Shown one piece after another: positions 9,256-16,764 of a stretch of 52,946 nt of DNA. The notes under the pieces were generated by a model. That model saw only the letters and a list, made by a program, of their open reading frames with translations. It made no database searches and was not told the origin of the DNA. The translations under genes and the position numbers were made by a program. The first letter of the stretch is position 1. Each line of letters begins with the position of its first letter. The stretch covers positions 1 through 52,946 of the forward strand of contig DFDW01000015.1 of the NCBI GenBank assembly GCA_002369315.1, written 5' to 3'. The DNA comes from Ruminococcaceae bacterium UBA3818. GTDB taxonomy: Bacteria; Bacillota; Clostridia; Oscillospirales; Ruminococcaceae.

Positions 9256-9286
9256 AAAAAGCCTGCCGAGATTCGGCAGGCTTTTT
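9256..9286 (+). terminator. Terminator of the rpsF-ssb-rpsR operon
   Basis: The stem AAAAAGCCTGCCGA/TCGGCAGGCTTTTT has a 3-nt loop and starts 8 bp after the rpsR stop codon. Confidence 0.9.
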
Positions 9287-9327
9287 ATATATACTGATAG
9301 AAATTTCCGATTGGGATAAAAGAATGC

Positions 9328-9360
9328 AAAAGCCGCCTGAATGTTTCAGGCGGCTTTTTT
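9328..9360. terminator. Terminator between convergent genes
   Basis: The stem AAAAGCCGCCTGAA/TTCAGGCGGCTTTT has a 3-nt loop and a T run on the plus strand. On the minus strand it can serve the isomerase operon that ends at 9363. Confidence 0.85.
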
Positions 9361-9362
9361 CT

Positions 9363-10181
9363 TTATCTTTCATCCAATTGGTTCAAAAGATAGCGCATAT
9401 AGGTAGCGTAATGGGCAAAAACGATTCCCGGCTCCTGCAGGTCCGGGCACCAGCGCTTGACCCATTCCAGAGAAATATAGCCATCGTATCCACCTTCGTG
9501 AAGAATCTTCAGCGTATCAAACACCGGTACATCGCCGTACCCCATCATCCGGTACTCTACCTGACCATCTTTCATGACCGAATCTTTCACATGCAGATAG
9601 CAAATCCAGTCTTTCAGATTTTCATACGTCTCTTTCGGCGTCTCTTGATAAAACCGGTAAGGATGATGAATATCCCACAAGACGCCGGCACTGGGAGAAT
9701 CAATGGTCTGCATCATTTCCGCCAGGACCTGAGAATTGGCCAGTACGCCATTGGTCTCAATCAATACCTTGATTCCTTTGCCCTCAGCATAGGAACAGAG
9801 CTGCGCGTACAGTTCCCGAGTTTGCGTGAGATTTTCCTCCCCCGTCGGCTGCGGAACCGAAGAAACCATAACCCGGACATAAGGGGATTTTACGATTTGC
9901 GCAAAATCGATATACGCCTTTGCCTCCTGCATATATTTCTCCGGATCAGGTCCTCCCAGGCAAGCGCCGGAAGTCAGCATGGAAAGCTGCATGCCCGATT
10001 TTTCGATCCTCTCCATTGTTTCCATGCGTTTTCCCTGATTGAACACCGGTATCGCCGGCGCAAACATTTCATTGGCGACACCACGCACCTCGATTCCGTT
10101 CATGCCAAGATCCTTGGCTGTAGCAAAAATCTCGTTCCAGGACCAGCCGGGGCATCCCAACGTTGACAAGGAAAGCTTCAT
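9363..10181 (-). CDS. Sugar phosphate isomerase/epimerase-like TIM-barrel protein
   Basis: The 272-residue product belongs to the xylose isomerase-like / AP endonuclease family 2 fold. It starts MKLSLSTLGCPGWSW, and has GMNGIEVRG, an acidic metal-site strand (KVLIETNGVL), VLWDIHHPYR, YLHVKDSV and a final GYDGYISLEW, which supply the usual Glu/Asp/His metal ligands. The true substrate (sugar, inositol or related) cannot be read from sequence. The ATG has AAAGGATG upstream. It begins 37 bp after the pseudokinase gene on the same strand, so it may be the last gene of the T-box-controlled operon. Confidence 0.75.
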   Translation of the reverse strand: MKLSLSTLGCPGWSWNEIFATAKDLGMNGIEVRGVANEMFAPAIPVFNQGKRMETMERIEKSGMQLSMLTSGACLGGPDPEKYMQEAKAYIDFAQIVKSPYVRVMVSSVPQPTGEENLTQTRELYAQLCSYAEGKGIKVLIETNGVLANSQVLAEMMQTIDSPSAGVLWDIHHPYRFYQETPKETYENLKDWICYLHVKDSVMKDGQVEYRMMGYGDVPVFDTLKILHEGGYDGYISLEWVKRWCPDLQEPGIVFAHYATYMRYLLNQLDER

Positions 10182-10218
10182 ACTGCATCATCCTTTCATC
10201 ATTTACGAGAAATTATCC

Positions 10219-11907
10219 CTATTCATCGTCATCATCATCGTTGTCATCTTTCACGCCTACCGCGTCGCCGTTGAAGCTGCCGGAAGAACTCACGCTATCT
10301 TCCTTAATATACAGGTAGACTGTGCCGGTCTTTTTGCTGACCATCTCACCTTCTGCTGGAACGGTACGAATCACTAAGCCCGATTCAGCTGAAGCATCCA
10401 CAATACCTACCGTTTCATATTCCAGCTCATTTTCGGTCAGCGTTTTTGTCGCAAATTCCAGAGTGCTCCCTTTCAGGCCTGGCATAGGAACCATTTCAGA
10501 TCCTTTGCTGACATACAGCGTCACACACCCTTTGTTCGGCATAGGCGTACCTTTTGCCGGCTCCTGATAGTATACGATATTTTTGGAATATTCCTCGTTA
10601 TAATCCCCCTCTTTTTCAATAAATTCAAAGCGATCGGCATAAGCCGGATCATTCTTGATCGCATCAATATCTTTTCCCACAAAATCCGGGACTCCATCGG
10701 CTGAAATGGCAGAATTGGTTGCGGCAGACTGTTCATCCAGATAGGAGATCGTCTGGGACGGTCTGGAAGTCTCTTTCTTGTCAAAGATTCCCAGCGTATA
10801 TAGTACCCAGAACATCACGCCCAACAGAATCAGCAGGGTGATGCCCATTGCCCAAACTGCCACTCGGACCTTTCTACTTTGATTCTTTTTCTTTTTTACC
10901 TCTAAATTCACCTTGGAGGATTCAAAAATCGCTGTATGGGTATCTCCCTCTTCCAGCAAAAGGCCGGTAAACTCATCAATATTCTGAACACGCTTTTCAT
11001 TCGGAACAATCATTCCCGTAAAGATCGCGTCGGAAATATTGGCCGGGATTTTTCTGTTGAGTTCATTCGGAGGGCATAAATCGTCGCTGATGCGGCGGCT
11101 GTTTCCGTCCGCAGGGCGCGTACCGGTAAGGGTTCGGTACAAAACTGCGGAAATCCCATACACGTCAGTCCAAGTTCCCTGCCAGCTGCTGAGCGAGTAT
11201 TGCTCTGGCGCCGCATAGCCTTCAAAAAGCGCTGCGCCCACATCGCCGCCTTCGGTCCGGGTATCCGCAATGCAGAATCCTGCCAGCCAAAGCTTGTTAT
11301 CCTGATCTACCCAGATGGTTTCCGGGCTGATTCCGCGGTGAAGGATCCCCTTTTTATGTAGCTGAGACAACGTGTTCAGCAAAGGAAGAAACATCTTTTT
11401 CGTCTGGCTCCAGGTCAGTTCGCCGCCATTTCGCTGAAGAAAATCGGAAAGTTTCAGCGTGCGAAGGAAGCGATATACAACATAAACCGTATCGTTGTCC
11501 ACAAACCGGTCCAACACCGGTACAATGCCGCTGATCTTATTCAGTGCCAGCAATTGGCGGGATAGCTCCACAAAATCCGACAGCGCGGTTTTGAACTGGC
11601 GCTCATATCCTGCTTTAGGCCGGATGCACTGATTGGATTCATTGCGCTCTGCAATTTGCTCCGGCATAAATTCCCGGACCAAAACTTTTTTATCTTCTGT
11701 CTGATCATAAGCGATATAAGTAGCGCCTTCGCTGTTTTTGTCCGCGACCTTACCAATCAGGTACCGTTCTTTCAGAACAGTTCCCGGCCGCAGGTAAGTC
11801 ATACTATATGGCATTCCCTCCTGATATCCGCAATGGGGACATTTATCCTCCCCTTCTGGCAAGGGATTCATGCAGCCCATGCAAAGTTTTACATTATTAG
11901 GGGTCAT
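10219..11907 (-). CDS. Zinc-ribbon transmembrane pseudokinase with two PASTA domains
   Basis: The start is ATG 11905-11907 (GGGAG about 10 nt upstream); a TTG further up overlaps the preceding gene. Of about 562 residues, C9-x2-C12 and C23-x2-C26 form a zinc ribbon. Residues ~40-310 have a protein-kinase fold, one membrane helix lies near 355-380, then come two PASTA repeats and a poly-Asp tail. The fold resembles PrkC/Stk-type receptor kinases that sense muropeptides. However, HRD is HRG (190-192), DFG is AGF (209-211), and the VAIK lysine position reads LVREF (76-80), while the APE-type motif APEQY remains. All three catalytic residues are lost, so phosphotransfer is unlikely. It lies 25 bp after the acyl-CoA synthetase gene. 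Confidence 0.85.
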   Translation of the reverse strand: MTPNNVKLCMGCMNPLPEGEDKCPHCGYQEGMPYSMTYLRPGTVLKERYLIGKVADKNSEGATYIAYDQTEDKKVLVREFMPEQIAERNESNQCIRPKAGYERQFKTALSDFVELSRQLLALNKISGIVPVLDRFVDNDTVYVVYRFLRTLKLSDFLQRNGGELTWSQTKKMFLPLLNTLSQLHKKGILHRGISPETIWVDQDNKLWLAGFCIADTRTEGGDVGAALFEGYAAPEQYSLSSWQGTWTDVYGISAVLYRTLTGTRPADGNSRRISDDLCPPNELNRKIPANISDAIFTGMIVPNEKRVQNIDEFTGLLLEEGDTHTAIFESSKVNLEVKKKKNQSRKVRVAVWAMGITLLILLGVMFWVLYTLGIFDKKETSRPSQTISYLDEQSAATNSAISADGVPDFVGKDIDAIKNDPAYADRFEFIEKEGDYNEEYSKNIVYYQEPAKGTPMPNKGCVTLYVSKGSEMVPMPGLKGSTLEFATKTLTENELEYETVGIVDASAESGLVIRTVPAEGEMVSKKTGTVYLYIKEDSVSSSGSFNGDAVGVKDDNDDDDDE

Positions 11908-11932
11908 TCTGTTACACGCTCCCGAAAGAATT

Positions 11933-13603
11933 TTATGCTGTTTCAATCGAGGCCGCTTCCTGGAGATTTAAATATTCAACCGCCCATTCTCTCAGCTTGA
12001 ACTTTTGTATTTTTCCCGCTGCATTCATGGGGAAAGAATCTACAAAAGCCACAAAACTGGGAATCTTATGCCGTGCCATACTGGAACCGACAAAAGCTTT
12101 TACTTCCTCTTCGGTCATCGTGCATCCTTCTTTCAAAATGATGCACGCCATAATTTCTTCTCCGTACCGTTTGCTGGGTACGCCGATCACCTGAACGTCG
12201 CTGATGGACGGATGGGTATACAAAAATTCTTCAATCTCCTTCGGATAGATGTTTTCGCCGCCGCGAATAATCATATCCTTGATTCGGCCCGTAATCTTAT
12301 AATACCCTTTTTCGTCCACAGTTGCAAGGTCTCCGGAGTGCAGCCAGCCATCTTTATCGATCACCTGGCGGGTTGCTTCTTCCATTTTGTAATAACCTCT
12401 CATTGTATTGTAACCGCGGGAGCAAAATTCACCCGTCTGCCCCGGTCCCAGTGTTTCTCCGGTTTCCGGATCAATGATCTTGGTCTCCACATGCGGCATA
12501 GAGCGGCCGACGGTGCTCACCCGAAGTTCCAAACTATCGTCAGTGGTGGTCATGGTCGTTGCGGGAGAAGCCTCGGTTTGTCCGTAAGTAATGGTGATTT
12601 CCCGCATATTCATTTTTTCTACAACCTGTTCCATTACCTTAATGGGACAAGGCGAACCTGCCATGATACCGGTACGCATATGAGAGAAATCATATTTTTC
12701 AAAATCCGGATGCTCCAGCATGCCGATAAACATGGTCGGTACACCATGAAACGCCGTGCACTTTTCATTTTGCAGCGCGTCCATTACCTTTACCGGGCTG
12801 TAAACATCCACCGGCACCATCGCAGTAGAATGAGTCAAGCATGCCATCATAGCAAGCACCATTCCAAAACAATGGAAAAATGGAACCACAATACAAAGTT
12901 TGTCATCATGGGTAAATTTCATGCAATCGCCAATGGCCTTACCGTTGTTTACGATGTTGTAATGGGTCAGCATAACACCCTTGGGGAAACCGGTCGTGCC
13001 GGAGGTATACTGCATGTTGCAGATGTCCTGAGGATTGACACTGTCGTAAATAGCTTGAAACGTCTCATCGTCAATATTTTTCGCTTTTTGATACAATTCT
13101 TTCCAATGAAGCATGCCGGCAGGCGCCGTATCTTTATTTCCGGCGTACACGACCGTTTTCAGATACGGCAGCATCGGATTATTATATTCACCCGGTTTGC
13201 TGTCCTTCAGAGTTGGGCACAATTCGTTGACGATCTGAATATAATCGTTCTTTTTAAAGTTGTCGATCATCACCAGCATTTTTGAATCCGACTGGCGCAG
13301 CAGGTACTCCAGTTCAAAAACTTTATACGCGGTATTAACGGTGACCAGTACCGCTCCTATTTTGGTGCAGGCAAAGAAAGTCAGCATCCATTCCGGCACA
13401 TTGGTCGCCCAAATTGCCACGTGGTCGCCTTTTTGAATCCCCATTTCCAAAAAACCTTTGGCAATGGTTTCCGCCTCCTCATTGAATTCTTTCCAAGTAC
13501 GGCGGTAATCCCGGTCGGTAAACTTGACCGCTTCGTCGTCGGGATACTGCTTGGCAACTTGCTCCAGGAGCTTGCTCACCGTAATATTCATCATATCGTC
13601 CAT
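11933..13603 (-). CDS. Acyl-CoA synthetase (AMP-forming), FadK/YngI-like
   Basis: It activates a carboxylic acid to its CoA thioester through an acyl-adenylate. The start is ATG 13601-13603, with GGGAGGAG 7-8 nt upstream. The product (about 556 residues) has YTSGTTGFPKGVMLTH (P-loop), HGVPTMFIGML, ITYGQTEASP, GWLHSGDLA, the hinge region GRIKDMIIRGGENIYP, and the C-terminal Lys in NAAGKIQKFKLRE. It is closest in pattern to medium-chain/short-chain FadK and YngI-type enzymes; the substrate is not readable. A leucine-type T-box precedes it, so the substrate may be a branched-chain acid such as isovalerate (inference). It heads a run with the pseudokinase and isomerase genes. Confidence 0.9.
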   Translation of the reverse strand: MDDMMNITVSKLLEQVAKQYPDDEAVKFTDRDYRRTWKEFNEEAETIAKGFLEMGIQKGDHVAIWATNVPEWMLTFFACTKIGAVLVTVNTAYKVFELEYLLRQSDSKMLVMIDNFKKNDYIQIVNELCPTLKDSKPGEYNNPMLPYLKTVVYAGNKDTAPAGMLHWKELYQKAKNIDDETFQAIYDSVNPQDICNMQYTSGTTGFPKGVMLTHYNIVNNGKAIGDCMKFTHDDKLCIVVPFFHCFGMVLAMMACLTHSTAMVPVDVYSPVKVMDALQNEKCTAFHGVPTMFIGMLEHPDFEKYDFSHMRTGIMAGSPCPIKVMEQVVEKMNMREITITYGQTEASPATTMTTTDDSLELRVSTVGRSMPHVETKIIDPETGETLGPGQTGEFCSRGYNTMRGYYKMEEATRQVIDKDGWLHSGDLATVDEKGYYKITGRIKDMIIRGGENIYPKEIEEFLYTHPSISDVQVIGVPSKRYGEEIMACIILKEGCTMTEEEVKAFVGSSMARHKIPSFVAFVDSFPMNAAGKIQKFKLREWAVEYLNLQEAASIETA

Positions 13604-13639
13604 CTCTTGTTCTCCTCCCATTGTTTTTCCATTTGGCCC

Positions 13640-13915
13640 AATAAAAAAGCCTTCGTCTTCTTTGATAGAAGACGAAGGCGAAACCTCCGCGGTACCACTT
13701 CTGTTGACATGAAACATGCCCGCTTTGACGCGTCTACTAACGCGCTTTCCGATATCGGTGGAAAAAACCGTTCAAGCCTACTGGTTCATCGTTCAGCTGA
13801 CCGCTCAAGGGTGAGTTCAGAAACTTTGCAATAACCGCTTTTCAGCTAACCGCGGCTCTCTGCATATTGCAGCGGATCCTACTAATCCCTATCAACGCGT
13901 TGAATTTATGAAGTT
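13640..13915 (-). promoter_or_regulatory. T-box riboswitch, probable leucine specifier (CTC)
   Basis: On the minus strand the leader shows stem I with AGTAGGAT and AGAGAGC, then the specifier region GAA-CTC-ACC (codon at 13813-13815). The antiterminator T-box element TGGTACCGCGG is at 13687-13697, and a terminator stem GCCTTCGTCTTC/GAAGACGAAGGC (13649-13679) is followed by six T. The purine after CTC fits the known rule for specifiers, giving leucine; reading the loop one base later would give TCA (serine) followed by C, which breaks the rule. Uncharged tRNA-Leu would stabilise the antiterminator and turn on the acyl-CoA synthetase gene 37 bp downstream. Confidence 0.9.
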
Positions 13916-13921
13916 GCAACT

Positions 13922-13950
13922 ATCTTAACAACTTTCCGAAAAAAAGTCAA
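13922..13950 (-). promoter_or_regulatory. Sigma-A-type promoter of the T-box operon
   Basis: On the minus strand, -35 TTGACT (13945-13950) and -10 TAAGAT (13922-13927) have a 17-bp spacer. Transcription would start near 13915, just upstream of T-box stem I. Confidence 0.75.
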
Positions 13951-14035
13951 CCGTATTTTTTAAAATTAACCAATTCCTATGAAAAAACACAAACATCAAG
14001 AAGAAATTTAGGTAAAATAGGAGCAATCCGATGTA

Positions 14036-14293
14036 TTATCTCCCATTATAAACGTATGTTCTTTGGCCGGAAATTCTCCGCCGTGCTTCTCTATTTCTGC
14101 GCATACGGCGAATACGCACTTCATCCATCCGGCAAAGCAGAAGGCCAAACATGCCGGAAATCAAAAAGCCAACCGATGCCAGCCCCTGCATGCACGCTCT
14201 TCCAACCGTAATATTTCCAACATCGCTGGCACCAGCTGTACCAAGCAGCATTACCGCTCCGATTGTAATCAATAACATAAAAGCCTTTTTCAT
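14036..14293 (-). CDS. Small membrane protein under SOS-type control
   Basis: The 85-residue product has an ATG preceded by AAGGAGGGG. It has an N-terminal hydrophobic segment (residues ~1-22, with KK before it), a second helix at about 37-54, and a very basic cytosolic tail (RIRRMRRNREARRR). I do not recognise the family. Its promoter is covered by three LexA-box-like palindromes, so it is probably induced by DNA damage. Small SOS-induced membrane proteins in Firmicutes (YneA and functional analogues) block cell division; a similar role is possible but there is no LysM or YneA similarity. It is a single-gene transcript ending before the 14036 region. Confidence 0.6.
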   Translation of the reverse strand: MKKAFMLLITIGAVMLLGTAGASDVGNITVGRACMQGLASVGFLISGMFGLLLCRMDEVRIRRMRRNREARRRISGQRTYVYNGR

Positions 14294-14312
14294 GATTGCC
14301 CCTCCTTGTTTA

Positions 14313-14394
14313 GAACATCTGTTCTTTTATCTGTATTATAACGTATGTTCTTTTGAAAGTCAATAGAAAAAAGAACAAATATTCTTTTATTTTT
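14313..14394 (-). promoter_or_regulatory. Promoter with three LexA-box-like sites
   Basis: On the minus strand a strong promoter (-35 TTGACT at 14358-14363, -10 TATAAT at 14335-14340, 17-bp spacer) drives the small membrane protein gene. GAACAGATGTTC at 14313-14324 is a perfect match to the Firmicute LexA core GAAC-N4-GTTC, just downstream of the -10. GAACATACGTTA at 14339-14350 (one mismatch) lies in the spacer, and GAATATTTGTTC at 14383-14394 (one mismatch) lies upstream of the -35. The arrangement would let LexA block the promoter. Confidence 0.8.
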
Positions 14395-14401
14395 TTAATA
14401 A

Positions 14402-14435
14402 AAAGCCCTCACTCGGAAACCCAAGTGAGGGCTTT
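14402..14435 (-). terminator. Terminator of yebC
   Basis: The stem AAAGCCCTCACT/AGTGAGGGCTTT has a 10-nt loop; on the minus strand it is followed by TTTATT. It lies 11 bp after the yebC stop codon. Confidence 0.85.
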
Positions 14436-14445
14436 GCGTATTAAC

Positions 14446-15186
14446 CTATCCTTCGTAATCTTCCTCGTTGTCCCAGTTGTGCCAAACATTCTGGATATCG
14501 TCGTTGTCATCCATCACTTCCAGCATTTTCCCCATCTTTATAATCAAATCCGGGTCCTCAATCGCCGTCATCGTGCTGGGAATATACTCAACTTCCGCAG
14601 AAGCCAATGCGTATCCTTTTGCCTCCAGCGACTCGCGTACATTGCGCAGATCCGCCGGATCGGTAAAGATTTCAATGGAATCCTCATCATATTTAAAGTC
14701 GGCAGCACCGGCCTCCATGCAGTCTTCCATGATTTTTTCTTCGTCAATGCCGGTATTTTCCATAACAATAAGGCCTTTTTGTTCAAACATGAACGACACG
14801 CAGCCATTCTGCCCCAGATTTCCGCCGAACTTATCGAAATAATGACGCAAATCGCCTGCCGTGCGGTTACGGTTATCCGTCAAAGCCTCGACAATGACCG
14901 CAACGCCGCAAGGGCCGTATCCCTCATAAAAGATGGTCTCATAATCGTTTTTATCGCCCTCCGCACTGGCCTTTTTGATAATGCGGTCAATATTGTCGTT
15001 AGGCACGTTATTCGCTTTTGCTTTTGAAATCAGATCGCGCAATTTTCCGTTTACAGCAGGATCCGGACCGCCTTCTTTTACCGCCACGCTGATTTCTCTG
15101 CCGATCTTTGTGAAGACCTTAGCGCGCTGACTATCTGTTTTTTCTTTTTTCCGTTTAATCGTACTCCATTTCGAATGCCCGGACAT
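14446..15186 (-). CDS. yebC: YebC/PmpR family regulatory protein (TACO1-like)
   Basis: The 246-residue product begins MSGHSKWSTIKRKK, with DSQRAKVFTKIGREI, then NVPNDNIDRIIKKA, YEGYGPCGVAVIVE, LTDNRNRTAGDLRHYF and FGGNLGQNGCVSFMF, the full YebC signature set. Members have been reported as DNA-binding regulators and as translation factors that relieve ribosome stalling at proline stretches; which applies here is unknown. It has a GAAAGGAAAGG ribosome binding site and its own terminator. Confidence 0.95.
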   Translation of the reverse strand: MSGHSKWSTIKRKKEKTDSQRAKVFTKIGREISVAVKEGGPDPAVNGKLRDLISKAKANNVPNDNIDRIIKKASAEGDKNDYETIFYEGYGPCGVAVIVEALTDNRNRTAGDLRHYFDKFGGNLGQNGCVSFMFEQKGLIVMENTGIDEEKIMEDCMEAGAADFKYDEDSIEIFTDPADLRNVRESLEAKGYALASAEVEYIPSTMTAIEDPDLIIKMGKMLEVMDDNDDIQNVWHNWDNEEDYEG

Positions 15187-15381
15187 GGATAAAACCGCCT
15201 TTCCTTTCTCGCTTTAACTTTATTATTTTATCATGGTTTTTTTTAGATTTCAATCCCTATGTCCAAATCACTCTTTTTCTATTTTATTTCTCGTATCTTG
15301 CAGAAGCGTACTGGGTCCACAAGAAACATTCTGTTGGAAAAGCAAGTTTTTCAACAAGGCAAAAACGGAATTTTTAACAGA

Positions 15382-15409
15382 AAAAAGCCGGCCAAAAGAC
15401 CGGCTTTTT
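15382..15409 (-). terminator. Terminator of the cold-shock gene
   Basis: The stem AAAAAGCCGG/CCGGCTTTTT has an 8-nt loop, 14 bp after the csp stop codon. Confidence 0.85.
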
Positions 15410-15423
15410 CTTTGTGGCAGAGA

Positions 15424-15636
15424 TTACTGCGGGCAAACGTTTACAGCTCTGGTTTTCCCGCTGTTTTTCGGGTCTGCTTCGATATCGAAAGTGACCTTTT
15501 GTCCTTCGTTCAAAGTCTTAAAACCATCGACCATGATAGCGGAGAAATGAACAAATACGTCCTCGCCGCCATCGTCATTGGAAATAAAGCCAAAGCCCTT
15601 GTCTGCATTAAACCATTTTACTGTACCGTGATTCAT
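15424..15636 (-). CDS. Cold-shock domain protein
   Basis: This is a 70-residue CspA/CspB-type single-stranded nucleic-acid-binding protein (RNA chaperone). It has RNP1 KGFGFISND and RNP2 VFVHFSAI, and starts TVKWFNADKGFGF. The GGAGGTACC ribosome binding site lies 5 nt before the ATG. The C-terminal end is slightly unusual (NSGKTRAVNVCPQ, with a cysteine). It is monocistronic with a long leader that contains a 17-bp hairpin. Confidence 0.95.
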   Translation of the reverse strand: MNHGTVKWFNADKGFGFISNDDGGEDVFVHFSAIMVDGFKTLNEGQKVTFDIEADPKNSGKTRAVNVCPQ

Positions 15637-15672
15637 ATTGGTACCTCCAAAAAAATATTATATTCCGGCCAA

Positions 15673-15734
15673 AAAAAAGCTCACATGTTTGTGTAACCCA
15701 TTCGGCGAACAAATGACTTACACAAACATGTGAG
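15673..15734 (-). promoter_or_regulatory. Long hairpin with T8 tract in front of csp (attenuator or upstream terminator)
   Basis: Arms at 15680-15696 and 15718-15734 are perfect 17-bp complements with a 21-nt loop. On the minus strand the stem is followed by C and eight T, the form of a strong intrinsic terminator. It lies 37 bp before the csp start and downstream of a plausible promoter at 15762-15790. It could therefore be a temperature-sensitive attenuator of csp, or simply end the proC transcript, with csp then using a weak promoter after it (TATAAT near 15658-15663). Confidence 0.6.
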
Positions 15735-15761
15735 TTCAATCGTGCTTTAGAATACAAAAAT

Positions 15762-15790
15762 ATGGTAACATAACCCGAAACAGTTGTCAA
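15762..15790 (-). promoter_or_regulatory. Promoter upstream of the csp leader
   Basis: On the minus strand, -35 TTGACA (15785-15790) and -10 TACCAT (15762-15767) have a 17-bp spacer. It would produce a leader of about 118 nt that includes the 17-bp hairpin. Confidence 0.5.
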
Positions 15791-15838
15791 GGGTTATTGC
15801 CAAAGGAGCACCATTTCACATCCTACCAGGCGCCGGGC

Positions 15839-16645
15839 TTATTTGCTCATTTTAGCTGACTTTTCCATACAGGCGTCCATCGCCGCAAATACCGCACCGC
15901 GCATTCCTTTTTGCTCCAGCACTTCAATCGCCTCGATCGTAGTACCGCCGGGAGAACACACCATGTCTTTCAGCGCACCCGGATGCAGTCCTGTTTCCAG
16001 AACCATTTTTGCCGCTCCCAGCACCGCCTGTGCCGCAAACTGATATGCTTGCGCCCGGGGCATGCCGCCCTTTACCGCGGCGTCCGCCATTGCCTCAATA
16101 AACAGATATACATAAGCCGGCGATGACCCGCTGACCGCACCAACCACATCGATCAAGCGCTCATCCAGTACCTCCGCCCGGCCCAAAGCCGCAAAAATAC
16201 TACGGACTTCCTCCGTTTCATCCTGCGTGACCCAGCGCCCGGGGAAAATCGCAGACATTCCCTCCCCGACCATACAAGGGGTGTTTGGCATGACCCGCAC
16301 AAGATGAACCGGTTTTTCAAAGCTTTCATCCATCTGCGCCAAGGTTACGCCCGCCGCAATCGAAACAACAATAGCGCCCGGCTTGACGCAATCCTTGATT
16401 TGCTCAATCACTGGTGCGATCAAATAAGGTTTCACCGCCAGCACCAGAATATCCGACTGAGCGGCAGTCTCCCTGTTGTCCGGCGTGATGTGGATTTGAC
16501 AGTCTTGCTGCAAAGAAGAAAGGTGCGTCATACTTGGCGCGGAAGCCCACACCTGCTCCGGCAAAAAGATTTTTTTCTGAAGAACGCCCCTGATAATCGC
16601 ACCGGCCATATTTCCGGCACCGATAAATCCGATATTGCCTTTCAA
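15839..16645 (-). CDS. proC: Pyrroline-5-carboxylate reductase
   Basis: It reduces 1-pyrroline-5-carboxylate to proline. The best start is TTG at 16643-16645, giving LKGNIGFIGAGNMAGAIIRG, because GGGAGGGG sits 6-7 nt before it; an ATG six codons up has that site inside its own coding sequence. The Rossmann GAGNMA motif, VLAVKPY, VRVMPNTPCMVGEG, GAVSGSSPAYVYLFIEAM and SPGGTTIEAIEVLE are all present and the length (268) is normal. proB and proA in this window are broken, so this enzyme must be fed from another source such as ornithine, or by proBA elsewhere. Confidence 0.95.
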   Translation of the reverse strand: MKGNIGFIGAGNMAGAIIRGVLQKKIFLPEQVWASAPSMTHLSSLQQDCQIHITPDNRETAAQSDILVLAVKPYLIAPVIEQIKDCVKPGAIVVSIAAGVTLAQMDESFEKPVHLVRVMPNTPCMVGEGMSAIFPGRWVTQDETEEVRSIFAALGRAEVLDERLIDVVGAVSGSSPAYVYLFIEAMADAAVKGGMPRAQAYQFAAQAVLGAAKMVLETGLHPGALKDMVCSPGGTTIEAIEVLEQKGMRGAVFAAMDACMEKSAKMSK

Positions 16646-16702
16646 ACTGATCCCCTCCCACATTTTTCTTTATTGTAACACAAAAACATCAAAAAGCAAA
16701 AA

Positions 16703-16730
16703 AAAAAGAGGGGTAAAAACCCCTCTTTTT
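16703..16730 (-). terminator. Terminator of the FrlB-like gene
   Basis: The stem AAAAAGAGGGG/CCCCTCTTTTT is followed on the minus strand by a T run of about ten. It lies about 35 bp after the stop codon. Confidence 0.9.
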
Positions 16731-16764
16731 AGAAGCTATGTAAAGCTTTGATACTAATCCTGGA

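Noticed and set aside
15608..15790. 60-codon frame across the csp leader
   Set aside because: It starts at a TTG with no ribosome binding site, runs through the hairpin and overlaps the csp start; composition is not protein-like.
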